In this document: positions 55,633 through 63,956 of the stretch, piece after piece
Position numbering within the stretch: the first letter of the stretch is position 1
Layout of the letters: every line of letters starts with the position of its first letter
Assembly (NCBI GenBank): GCA_900112995.1
Contig: FONU01000004.1
Coordinates: 1-64,000 of the forward strand
Length of the DNA stretch: 64,000 bases
Reading direction: 5' to 3'
From: [Lactobacillus] rogosae
GTDB lineage: Bacteria; Bacillota; Clostridia; Lachnospirales; Lachnospiraceae
Program-made: the position numbers and the translations under genes
Notes under the pieces: model-generated
Databases searched by the model: none
What the model saw: the letters and a program-made list of their open reading frames with translations, nothing else
Told to the model about the DNA's origin: nothing

Positions 55633-55763
55633 ATACTTCTGACTTCCTTCCAGTTATTTTTTTTAATTATTACCTCATATGGACTTTATAAATTTTTAAC
55701 CTGTAAACCATTCATAATATTACTGTATAACTATCAAGAAGCTTAATAGCTATAAGGCTCTCT

Positions 55764-56147
55764 CTATCTTAAAATGTATCCAAGATACGGCACATTTAAT
55801 ACCACTTTCCCCACAACCTTATCATAAGCTACACTTCCGCCATCTTCAGTCTCATTCGCATCACCTTTGGTGTGAAAGCTCTCTGTGTCATTATCTTTAT
55901 CAATAACCCTGTGGGTGACGACTGTATTATCATTAATATAAAATGTAATAACATCACCCACCTCAATATCATCAATTGATGATTTCTCCACATATACAAC
56001 ACTTCCAACGTGATATTCAGGCTCCATACTTCCCGACAGCACCTTATAAGTCTTAAGTCCCATAAGCCTTGGAATATATAGAACTGCCGCTATAACCAAC
56101 ACAATCACCAACAAAATATCAGTGACAATTTTAATAAACCTTTTCAT
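55764..56147 (-). CDS. sipW: Signal peptidase I, SipW (ER) type
   Basis: A 127-residue membrane peptidase with one N-terminal helix (residues 5-27). The catalytic Ser40 is in LSGSMEPEY and the general base is His79 in VTHRV, not Lys, which marks the SipW/ER class; TKGDANE carries the conserved Asp. There is no second membrane helix of note beyond a hydrophobic end (NVPYLGYIL). In Bacillus SipW cleaves TasA and TapA; here five TasA-like proteins in the same cluster are the evident substrates. AGAGGGG precedes the ATG. Gap of 16 bases to the large surface protein gene upstream. Confidence 0.92.
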   Translation of the reverse strand: MKRFIKIVTDILLVIVLVIAAVLYIPRLMGLKTYKVLSGSMEPEYHVGSVVYVEKSSIDDIEVGDVITFYINDNTVVTHRVIDKDNDTESFHTKGDANETEDGGSVAYDKVVGKVVLNVPYLGYILR

Positions 56148-56163
56148 ATTCCCCTCTCGTGCA

Positions 56164-59139
56164 TTATCTTATAAACTTATTAACTGCTGATGCTGCATCT
56201 CTTAACCAGTTATAATTCTTCTTAATAACATTGCTAAAATCTGCCTGTGCCTTATCTCCATCAGCAGTATTTCCATAATGCAGTTTATCAAGCCCGAAGA
56301 ATTCCGGTTTTGTGCCATCTATTCTCTTTCCTATAAATATATCCTCACATTCCTTATAGGAGTCATTGCCAGAATAGTTATCACTCTTTTTAATTAAGGT
56401 ATATTCCGGTGTCCAGCTTTCTTCCTCTATAACACTATAAAAGCCTTTCTTTAAACCAGTCACTGTACTTGTCGCTGACAATACATCACCATTGGCATCA
56501 AATGAAGCTGTGGCATAGAATACCGCCTCTAATGCACCCTTGTTCTCTGTATTATCTTCATTCACAACACCATACTGCTCTATTCTGAATATAAATGTCT
56601 GGTTAGCTCTTATAACTTTGTTATCAATATACTGCTCATCAATATATTTAGTTATATCAAGCTGCCCCTTAACAACCTTTATTCTATAGCACGCACAATC
56701 ACTGCCATAATGATCACCTGGCTCGTCATTGTTGTATATTATGCTGCTTGCTATATGTCCATCTGTATTAATAGTACACTCATCGCTATTACTTACAGGT
56801 GTTACATTATAAAATCCTTTCACATAATATACGCTGTCACTTCCTGTGCTGGCATTACTATTAATTCTGTTAATAACATCTGCCTTAGTTATAACACTTC
56901 CTAATGTTCCATTATTATCCTCATACCACTCCGTATAATAATCCTGCTCTGTTAATGCATTTCCGTCTTCACGGATATTGCCGTTAAGTTTGAACATTTC
57001 GGACATTTCATAATCTGCTGAGGTAATATTTTCTCCGTAAAATATTACATTTTCCCTGCACTTAAGAGTTCCGTTGACTTTTACATTAACCGTCGGTGTA
57101 TCGAATTCCTTAATACCTCCATTGATAATTACACCAGAAGCCGAAGCATTAGTCGTGACATTATTACCACCTATATAATTGTCCTTTGCCTTTACGAATA
57201 TGCTTTTCTCCCAGGTATACAGCTTACTATCAGAATACTGTACTGACTGGTTATCCCATTCTACATACAGAAGATTTCTTTCCTTATCATACTTTATATT
57301 ACCGCCATTCACACTGTATGGCTGGTCAGCCGCTTTATCAGCCGTAACTATCTCGTTATTATCAGCTATAATGTCAAATCTCGAATCAATGTAATCTCTT
57401 ATTATTACATTATTAATCACATCACCTTCTGCATAGCTTCCATTATTATTGCTGATACCTGTCATAAGATTAATCTTATATGTGCGGTTATCCCAATCCT
57501 CTACCCTTACCTGCTTATCAACGATAAAATCCTCTATGCTTACATTTCTTGTATTGACAATACTGCTGTTAAATACATTTTCAACCGCATAACTCTTCTT
57601 GCCGTCTATATACTGTACTTTAGTTCTTGTAACAGCAATTACATTTCCACTGTTGTCAGTGAGTGTGGCTATAGCTGTTGAACTGTCATTCTCATCAAGT
57701 ACAACCTCGACATTGTATTCCTCACCTGAACCTGTGTAGCCGTCTGGTGCTGTTATTTCTTTTAAAATGTATTTTCCAACTGGAAGATTATCAAAGCTTA
57801 CTATACCATTCTTATCAGATACACTTGTTTTAGTTAAAGCATTTTCCTTATTATCTTTACTTGTAATTCCAAACACTGCATTAGCAAGCCCATTACCCCT
57901 ATCATCAATCTTTTTAAAATTAAGATTGCCACTATCCGCAATATCAATTCTTGCTGAATTAGGAACAATAAACTTCATATTACAGTTAGAGGCATTACCA
58001 CCTCTCTCCATATAAAGAACTGTTATTGTGTGGTTAGTTGACATATTTACTTTATCCCTGCTTGCAACAGTCTGTAATTCCCTCGCTATAGGCCCTGTCT
58101 GCCAGAGGTCTACATCACCGCCACATTCAGGATGTATTCCACCAAGATCAAGAACAAGCTCACCATCGACAAATACCCACAAATCATCATCACCTGTGAA
58201 CTTATATAAAAGGTCGCCTGTATAACCATTAAGCGAGAATGAAATATCATATCTCATTCCAAAATAATAGTTAGTACCCTTCTGTCCATCAGCCGCATTA
58301 TAACCGCAGTCTAACACATTGGAGTCCGCATTATTTAATGGGAAGAAATTATCTCCCGCCAATGTCACATCGCCTGATGGCGAAGTTACGCTTTTTAATG
58401 TGTAAGTGCTGCTGTCATTACCATTATCCTGTTTATCAAATGTCAATTTATAATTGTTATATATTGTCTTTCCTGTCTTCTTAGCATCAGAAAATAATCC
58501 CGGCTCATCAACATTGAACAATACATTTTTATAATTTTCCTTATCAAGCCCATAAATAATTCCCTGCGAAGCATTCATATAATCTTTTTTTACTCCGCTG
58601 AATGAGCCTGTTGTCTTAATTCCACCATTGTAATATATACAGGTGTTGACATTAAGTCCATTAACGTAACAATTGTGCTGGTTAGCCCTGAAGTTCTGGT
58701 CTATGGTTCCAACAGTAAGCTTTGGCTTTCCATTGTCAGCGTAATTAGATGAAGTATTAATACTTCTCTTTGGATATTCCTTATAACCCCAGCCATACAC
58801 ATTTCCTTTATATGGTGCAACTACATAATCATAAAATGTGCAATATCCCTCAAGCACGTTATCTGATGCCGCCAATTTACTAACACCTGGTGTATCCGCA
58901 TTTCCCGTAGTATCTGTACTACCTGCCTTATCCATATTTCCTGTAGTGTCTGTACCTTCTGATGTATCTGCACTTCCTGCCTTATCATTAGAATACACCT
59001 GTATTGCATTAACATTTTTTATATTACTGCTGCCTGCTCCAAATGCTGTATACATCATTGCTGTTATAGCTGTCACACACAATAACACACACATCACAAT
59101 AGAAACAATAACCTTCCTGTGCTTCCAGTTAATTCCCAT
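56164..59139 (-). CDS. Large fibro-slime/Cna-B surface protein
   Basis: A 991-residue protein. After an N-terminal hydrophobic helix (about residues 12-35) comes a region rich in TDT/GNMDKAG repeats (about 50-85), then a fibro-slime domain (about 150-400) with FTGDDDLWVFVDGELVLDLG, and a Cna-B/SpaA-type domain (about 405-490: FKKIDDRGNGLANAVFGI, GKYILKEITAPDGYTG) that can form an isopeptide bond. Later beta domains follow to about 970. The C-terminus (NWLRDAASAVNKFIR) has no LPxTG-like signal or membrane helix. A GTG at 59154 is in frame, but AAAGGAG before the ATG at 59139 is better. It is probably the scaffold or cap of the fibre. Confidence 0.85.
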   Translation of the reverse strand: MGINWKHRKVIVSIVMCVLLCVTAITAMMYTAFGAGSSNIKNVNAIQVYSNDKAGSADTSEGTDTTGNMDKAGSTDTTGNADTPGVSKLAASDNVLEGYCTFYDYVVAPYKGNVYGWGYKEYPKRSINTSSNYADNGKPKLTVGTIDQNFRANQHNCYVNGLNVNTCIYYNGGIKTTGSFSGVKKDYMNASQGIIYGLDKENYKNVLFNVDEPGLFSDAKKTGKTIYNNYKLTFDKQDNGNDSSTYTLKSVTSPSGDVTLAGDNFFPLNNADSNVLDCGYNAADGQKGTNYYFGMRYDISFSLNGYTGDLLYKFTGDDDLWVFVDGELVLDLGGIHPECGGDVDLWQTGPIARELQTVASRDKVNMSTNHTITVLYMERGGNASNCNMKFIVPNSARIDIADSGNLNFKKIDDRGNGLANAVFGITSKDNKENALTKTSVSDKNGIVSFDNLPVGKYILKEITAPDGYTGSGEEYNVEVVLDENDSSTAIATLTDNSGNVIAVTRTKVQYIDGKKSYAVENVFNSSIVNTRNVSIEDFIVDKQVRVEDWDNRTYKINLMTGISNNNGSYAEGDVINNVIIRDYIDSRFDIIADNNEIVTADKAADQPYSVNGGNIKYDKERNLLYVEWDNQSVQYSDSKLYTWEKSIFVKAKDNYIGGNNVTTNASASGVIINGGIKEFDTPTVNVKVNGTLKCRENVIFYGENITSADYEMSEMFKLNGNIREDGNALTEQDYYTEWYEDNNGTLGSVITKADVINRINSNASTGSDSVYYVKGFYNVTPVSNSDECTINTDGHIASSIIYNNDEPGDHYGSDCACYRIKVVKGQLDITKYIDEQYIDNKVIRANQTFIFRIEQYGVVNEDNTENKGALEAVFYATASFDANGDVLSATSTVTGLKKGFYSVIEEESWTPEYTLIKKSDNYSGNDSYKECEDIFIGKRIDGTKPEFFGLDKLHYGNTADGDKAQADFSNVIKKNYNWLRDAASAVNKFIR

Positions 59140-59164
59140 GTCAGCTCCTTTCACCTTTCCATTA

Positions 59165-60319
59165 CTACTGTATTCTTTCTATTGCGTACTCTATACTCTC
59201 ATCAAGCTTTTTTACTCTAAGATTTCCTTTAATCCTTCTGACAACAACTAACGCATTGTTATAATCACACTGCGTAAGCATAATCACATACTGCCATTTA
59301 TTGTACTGTGAAATCAGATCTCCTTCCCTTAATGAAGCCAGCAATGTATTCTTTATATGTGCGCTGTTCCTGCCATTTACAGTGACAAGCACAATTGTAA
59401 AAAAACAATTACTTCTCTGTCTTCTTCTAAGTTCCAATTCAAAGCTTTTCTTAAAACTATTATAATCGCAGAATAAAGCCCCCTTTAAAGCTGTCCTGCC
59501 TGCATAAAGCTCTCTTCTTACAGTCCTTATATCCGATCTGGCTGAATGTGTCATTATAAGAAGCTGGTTATATAGTTCCATTAACTTTCTTCCAGGGCTT
59601 ACATTAAGCTGTTCTTTTAACAAATCCTTCACCTTCTCATAATGCCCTGCCGCTTCTGCTATTTTATTCTTAGCAATCAGTGACTTAATATAATAGAATT
59701 GTATATCTTCATCTAATCCATCTATCATTATGGCTCTATGTCCGATTTGTTCAATCCTGTCATAATCACCCTCACCATATAAATCCTGCAATACATTTTT
59801 AACAACCTCTAGATACCTTGAATGATAATACACGCTGAATGTGACAACCCAGTATTCATATGAATATTTATTAAAGAATTTCTTTTTATAAATGTCTATT
59901 GCATAAGCACTGTATGATATACGCTCTTTAATATCCGGCTCACATTCTGCCCTGTTGCACAGCTTCTCGAACTGCTCAGTATCTATAACTGTATTAACAT
60001 TATCATTCCAGCAGTAGCTTCCCATTAATGTCTTTATAGGGTTGATTCCAAGCTGGCTTTTTAATACGCTTCTTGCCCTGTATACAAGATTTTTAAGTGC
60101 ATTGGCAGGGTCGTCACATTCACCCTCTGTCCAAAGGACATCAGATAACTCCCCGACACTCACAACATTTTCCTTATGACATATAAGATATGCCAGAAGT
60201 CTTGTCACCTTATCAGAATTGATACTCTTTTGTGAAAACTCTTTATCTTTATAAGTGATTTTAAAATCATCTAAAAACGTAACTTTCAACTCCTGCGTAT
60301 CAGTTTCTGATTTATACAT
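59165..60319 (-). CDS. SARP/BTAD-type transcriptional regulator
   Basis: A 384-residue regulator. Residues 10-100 form an OmpR-like winged helix (LKVTFLDDFKITYKDKEF, RLLAYLICHKENVVSVGELSDVLW, ALKNLVYRARSVL), and residues 100-255 a helical BTAD domain (ISYSAYAIDIYKKKF, ILMTH end). The last 100 residues (FFTIVLVTVNGRNSAHIKNT, LLASLREGDLISQYNKWQYV) look like a GGDEF fold that has lost the GGDEF loop. SARP regulators bind direct heptamer repeats spaced 11 bp apart; such a pair exists upstream of the first cluster gene. It starts two bases after the KTGD-protein stop. Confidence 0.85.
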   Translation of the reverse strand: MYKSETDTQELKVTFLDDFKITYKDKEFSQKSINSDKVTRLLAYLICHKENVVSVGELSDVLWTEGECDDPANALKNLVYRARSVLKSQLGINPIKTLMGSYCWNDNVNTVIDTEQFEKLCNRAECEPDIKERISYSAYAIDIYKKKFFNKYSYEYWVVTFSVYYHSRYLEVVKNVLQDLYGEGDYDRIEQIGHRAIMIDGLDEDIQFYYIKSLIAKNKIAEAAGHYEKVKDLLKEQLNVSPGRKLMELYNQLLIMTHSARSDIRTVRRELYAGRTALKGALFCDYNSFKKSFELELRRRQRSNCFFTIVLVTVNGRNSAHIKNTLLASLREGDLISQYNKWQYVIMLTQCDYNNALVVVRRIKGNLRVKKLDESIEYAIERIQ

Positions 60320-60321
60320 TA

Positions 60322-60990
60322 TTACTGCCTGTTCCTCTGCCTCATTACAACAACACCAGCTATTCCTGCTATGCCTGCAAGTGCCACAATTATATATAAT
60401 AATATATTATTACTATCACCTGTCTTTACCGCTGTAATCACATTATTGCTTACTGTATCCTGCAAATCTGGCTGTTCTGCATTAACCGTAATCTCCAACT
60501 GTCCCTGCTTATTCATATAAGAATTGTCCATAGAACGACCATCTATATACAATACAAGCTTTATATCACAGCTCTCACCCTTACTTAATTGTGCAATCCT
60601 GACATCTTCATCAAAAAACGACTTGTCAGACTGTGTCTTACTGCTGTTACCTATAAGTTCATTATAAAAAGGCTCTGTATCTGCATTTTTATAAAGCTTA
60701 ATTCCATATACTGCCGTCTGATCTCCAGTTCCTTTATCTGCAAGGTTATCAAGAACTTTTCCATTAATATAGAATTCCATATTCTCTGCTGAACTGTTGG
60801 ATATCTTAATAACTGAACTTCTCTCCTCTCCTGGAAGCATATCCCTGTACTCAAGATTTTTATCAATCACTACGAATTTCTTAGCTGTTTCATCAAGTGT
60901 TATAACCGTATCATCTGCCAAGACTTTAACATATGGCACTGCAATAACAACTACGGCAGATACTACCGCCACTAATTTCTTTAAAAGCAT
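60322..60990 (-). CDS. Secreted protein with KTGD-type cell-wall sorting signal
   Basis: A 222-residue protein with a signal peptide (residues 1-25), an Ig-like or beta-sandwich body with KISNSSAENMEFYINGKVL and CDIKLVLYIDGRSM, and a C-terminus made of AVKTGDSNN, a 20-residue hydrophobic helix and the basic tail RQRNRQ. That arrangement is a sortase sorting signal, with VKTGD in place of LPxTG. No sortase gene is in the window. It may anchor the fibre to the wall. GGAGGAG sits three bases before the ATG, the best ribosome site in the cluster. Confidence 0.8.
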   Translation of the reverse strand: MLLKKLVAVVSAVVVIAVPYVKVLADDTVITLDETAKKFVVIDKNLEYRDMLPGEERSSVIKISNSSAENMEFYINGKVLDNLADKGTGDQTAVYGIKLYKNADTEPFYNELIGNSSKTQSDKSFFDEDVRIAQLSKGESCDIKLVLYIDGRSMDNSYMNKQGQLEITVNAEQPDLQDTVSNNVITAVKTGDSNNILLYIIVALAGIAGIAGVVVMRQRNRQ

Positions 60991-60998
60991 ATCTCCTC

Positions 60999-61592
60999 CT
61001 ACCTGTCAGATACAGCTTTAAGGCTGCCATCATCACCTAATTCAGCTTCAACTCCCCATTCTGTCAGCATAGCATCACCGGCCGCAACTGTCTGGACTGC
61101 TTCTGCATCCCAATTAATATTAATAGTCTTTCCGCTGTATTTATTAGTGTTCTCAGATTTCGAATCAAAGAGTATTATTGAATCCATAAGCTCTGGTGTT
61201 CTCTCACCTGGATTTAATACCTTATTATAATATACATATACATTTTCACTATCTGTATGATTATCGGGTACTATCCAATCATCTTTATTAATCATATTGA
61301 TATTAACCCAGTTATCCTTGCTAATCTTTACACGGACATATTGTGCCTTCTCTCCACTATTAAGCACAGATACTCTCTGTTCAATAGTGTCATCTATTGT
61401 GTTAATTCCGTTAGTCTGCATATTGCCCTTATCATCAATTCCCGCACCACTTACACACAAGCTTAAGTCTAACGAAGATGTCGTAACTGTCTTATCAACG
61501 TATGCTGACACACGATTTTTTGCCATTGTCTTTCCCGTGTATAAACCAGCAATAACAAGTATTGCCGTACCAACTAATATGAATCTTTTCAT
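60999..61592 (-). CDS. TasA/camelysin-like secreted protein (copy 4, divergent)
   Basis: A 197-residue protein with a short signal (MKRFILVGTAILVIAGLYTG) and a beta-rich mature part. AQYVRVKISKDNW, VYVYYNKVLNPGERTPEL, ININWDAEAVQTV and TEWGVEAEL are the same four blocks as in the other copies, in the same order. The cleavage region is less typical (SAYVDKTVTTS). It stands 8 bases before the KTGD-protein gene and 129 bases after the previous camelysin gene, across a hairpin. Confidence 0.75.
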   Translation of the reverse strand: MKRFILVGTAILVIAGLYTGKTMAKNRVSAYVDKTVTTSSLDLSLCVSGAGIDDKGNMQTNGINTIDDTIEQRVSVLNSGEKAQYVRVKISKDNWVNINMINKDDWIVPDNHTDSENVYVYYNKVLNPGERTPELMDSIILFDSKSENTNKYSGKTININWDAEAVQTVAAGDAMLTEWGVEAELGDDGSLKAVSDR

Positions 61593-61618
61593 ATACTTCC
61601 TCTCATTTCATTTAATTA

Positions 61619-61643
61619 AGGGGCAAATTATTAATCTGCCCCT
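61619..61643 (-). terminator. Hairpin inside the camelysin gene set
   Basis: Eleven-base arms AGGGGCAAATT (61619-61629) and AATCTGCCCCT (61633-61643) match at ten positions around a three-base loop. On the minus strand the bases after it are TAATTAAA, a poor T run, so it may be a leaky terminator or mRNA processing site. Confidence 0.55.
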
Positions 61644-61721
61644 GACATCATTACATTTATTATTATATTGGGCTAGTGTAATATATATGACAACTTTTGC
61701 TGCATATTAATAACGCTTGAA

Positions 61722-62324
61722 TTACTTTAAGCTTTTTTCAATAGCCACATTGCCCCATCCTGTAATATTACCAGCTTCATCAGTTACAGGTGTAAAATTA
61801 TCAGACTGGATAAATTCTGCCTTAACGTTAATATTAAATGTTATTCCTGCAATCTCATTGCCCCATTCTGTTGGAATAGTAACTTTAGAGAATACTTTTG
61901 ATGAATTGATTGCTCCTGTTTTATTAGAAAGTATCTCATTATAGTAATAATAACCATCCTCTGACTTAGTCCAGCCAGCACTAATATCAAGATTATTCTC
62001 AATAGCTAATGCCTGCTCCTTAGTAAGTCCCTCATAATTAATGCTCACTCTTACATAAGCATCTTCTGACTCTTTATCAAGTGTCACTGTCGGATCTTTA
62101 TCAAGCACATCACCCGGCTTTACATTCGTATAATCTTTACCTGTCGTATTATCATCTCGCATATGCTCATCTGTTTCTGTCAAAGTTCCTGTAACGTGTC
62201 CTATAGTTATTACATTTGCTCTTGTATCCTTATCTGTAAAATATGCAAGTGTTCCGTAAGTCACCCCTGTAATGCAAAGTATCAAAGCTGCTACACCGGC
62301 AGTTAATTTCTTCTTATTAACCAT
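61722..62324 (-). CDS. TasA/camelysin-like secreted protein (copy 3)
   Basis: A 200-residue protein that most resembles classical TasA/CotN: signal peptide ending GTLAYFTDKDTRANVITIGHV, matching the SipW-type AYFTD...N-x-(F/I)-x-x-G pattern. The mature part has VKPGDVLDKDPTVTLDKES, AYVRVSINYEG, GYYYYNEIL, FNINVKAEFIQS and GWGNVAIE. It should be exported by Sec, cut by SipW and assembled outside. AGGAAAGAG lies upstream of the ATG. Confidence 0.85.
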   Translation of the reverse strand: MVNKKKLTAGVAALILCITGVTYGTLAYFTDKDTRANVITIGHVTGTLTETDEHMRDDNTTGKDYTNVKPGDVLDKDPTVTLDKESEDAYVRVSINYEGLTKEQALAIENNLDISAGWTKSEDGYYYYNEILSNKTGAINSSKVFSKVTIPTEWGNEIAGITFNINVKAEFIQSDNFTPVTDEAGNITGWGNVAIEKSLK

Positions 62325-62350
62325 ATAATCTCTTTCCTGAATAAATAAAT

Positions 62351-62396
62351 ATTATACTGTTATTGTTCAATTCCAATGATATAATACAATTTCAAT
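62351..62396 (-). promoter_or_regulatory. Possible internal promoter before camelysin copy 3
   Basis: On the minus strand two copies of ATTGRAATTG (62387-62396 and 62368-62377, 19 bases apart) precede a perfect TATAAT (62351-62356) by 11 bases. No good -35 hexamer is at the normal distance, which would fit an activator-dependent promoter. Confidence 0.35.
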
Positions 62397-62445
62397 AATA
62401 TAACGCAAAAAGCACTGTCCGATTTATTCAATATAATACATTTTA

Positions 62446-63195
62446 TTAGAACTGTGCATCAGCAGATGTCTTGCTGTTTACAAGCTTGATAAGTTCTGGC
62501 TGTGCCTCGTTGTAATCAGCAAATGTTGATGCCTGAACTGCAAAACCTGTAACCTTGATATTGAATGTAGGAAGTGTACCTGCACTTACAATGTTACCAT
62601 CTGCATCCTTGTATATAACAGTTGGGTCGTACTGTTCCTTAGTTGTATCAATTATTGATAACTTATTGCCGTCTGCATCACACTTATAGATAGTTGTTGT
62701 CTTAGCTGCACTTGACCATTCTTCTGTTATTCCAGCATTAACTGTAACATTGTTAAATAATGCTTCTGTTGACTCTCCTGCTTCAACGGCTGTCATATAT
62801 ATCCACACTTCACTTCCGTCTGAATTGACTGTCGCCATTTTCCAGTTATCATTGTCGTAATCTGTAATTGAGGCATATTTTTTAAATTCTTCTGCACTCA
62901 TAAGATTGCCCTTATCATCTAAATAATCAACCTTAACTGCCATATAGACAGGCTGATCTGATTCGTTATTCATAACAGGATTTTTCTTTATTACATCTCC
63001 TGGAAGATAATTCTTTCCTGAATCACTGGTCCATTCTGTTTCTGTAAGTGTTGTTGTAATATTACGGCTTGAAGTAAATGTATTGGTCTTAGTTTCTGTT
63101 ACTGCATTAAGATATGCTAATGTACCTCCTACTGCAAGACCTGCTGAAAGTACCATAGCTGCTGCTGTTAATGTAATCTTCTTACAAGTTGTCAT
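62446..63195 (-). CDS. TasA/camelysin-like secreted protein (copy 2)
   Basis: A 249-residue protein with signal peptide ending GGTLAYLNAVTETKTNTF. The mature part shares with copy 1 the segments NITTTLTE-W, NYLPGDVIKKNPV, YMAVKVDYLDDKGNLMSAEEF, and the end TLPTFNIKVTGFAVQASTF, so the two are tandem duplicates. It has an insertion of about 40 residues before the last block (YKCDADGNKLSIIDTTKE). The ribosome site GGGAGGA lies within the last codons of copy 1, so the genes are translationally coupled. Confidence 0.85.
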   Translation of the reverse strand: MTTCKKITLTAAAMVLSAGLAVGGTLAYLNAVTETKTNTFTSSRNITTTLTETEWTSDSGKNYLPGDVIKKNPVMNNESDQPVYMAVKVDYLDDKGNLMSAEEFKKYASITDYDNDNWKMATVNSDGSEVWIYMTAVEAGESTEALFNNVTVNAGITEEWSSAAKTTTIYKCDADGNKLSIIDTTKEQYDPTVIYKDADGNIVSAGTLPTFNIKVTGFAVQASTFADYNEAQPELIKLVNSKTSADAQF

Positions 63196-63200
63196 AATAA

Positions 63201-63887
63201 TTAATCCTCCCTAACAATACTCATTTCCAATAACGAATTCTTCGCTTCCTCTACTGATACGCCCTCTGCCTGAACTGCATATGCCGTAACCTTGATATTG
63301 AACTCAGGTAATCTCTTAGTTGTGTTATCTGCAGTAATTTCATTGCTTAAATGCACTTTAGTAAATAAAGGCTTTGAAATATTTTCTTTAATATCTGTGT
63401 TGGCATTATCTTTATCAAGCGGCTTATTATACATATACATAAGCCGGCTTGCATATTCATCATTTTCTAAATCTGAATTGGCATTTCCAATAAATGTCCA
63501 ATCTTTAGACCAGTCAATTCCTGCATTAGCAAGCTCTGAACCTCCATAAAGATATCTGTCAGCAAATTCCCTGAATGTGAGTTCGTTATTCTTCTCATCA
63601 AAGAACTGAACCTTTAATGCCACATATGCACTGATACTTTCATCATTAAGGCTTACGGTTGGGTCTTTATCAATTGTCTGCCCCGGCACATATACCTTAG
63701 CTGCTTCTTTTCCATATCTCTCCCATTGCGGTTCTGTCAGGTCAATACTTATGGATTTATCCGACGCAAATACATTGGTCTTAGTTTCTGTTACCGTCTT
63801 TAACAAAGCGTATGCAGCCATACAACTGACTGACACAACTGCAATAACAGAACACACTAACAACAGTATCTTTTGCTTACCTTTCAT
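63201..63887 (-). CDS. TasA/camelysin-like secreted protein (copy 1, first gene of the set)
   Basis: A 228-residue protein with signal peptide ending MAAYALLKTVTETKTNVF, nearly the same cleavage region as copy 2. Other blocks are SIDLTEPQWERYG, VYVPGQTIDKDPTV, AYVALKVQFFDEKNNELTF and LPEFNIKVTAYAVQAEGV. As the leading gene it follows the putative SARP operator and promoter directly. AAAGGA is eight bases from the ATG. Confidence 0.85.
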   Translation of the reverse strand: MKGKQKILLLVCSVIAVVSVSCMAAYALLKTVTETKTNVFASDKSISIDLTEPQWERYGKEAAKVYVPGQTIDKDPTVSLNDESISAYVALKVQFFDEKNNELTFREFADRYLYGGSELANAGIDWSKDWTFIGNANSDLENDEYASRLMYMYNKPLDKDNANTDIKENISKPLFTKVHLSNEITADNTTKRLPEFNIKVTAYAVQAEGVSVEEAKNSLLEMSIVRED

Positions 63888-63922
63888 ACAGTGCTTCCTT
63901 TCTTTATTTACTTTACTGCGGT

Positions 63923-63956
63923 ATTATTACCCATTCTGGTCACACGAAAGTCACAC
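63923..63956 (-). promoter_or_regulatory. Putative SARP operator and promoter of the camelysin gene set
   Basis: On the minus strand GTGTGAC (63956-63950), four bases, GTGTGAC (63945-63939): two identical heptamers at 11-base period. Ten bases further is AATAAT (63928-63923), a five-of-six match to the -10 consensus, with no recognisable -35 hexamer. This is the layout of promoters activated by SARP regulators, one of which is encoded in the same gene set at 59165. Confidence 0.6.
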
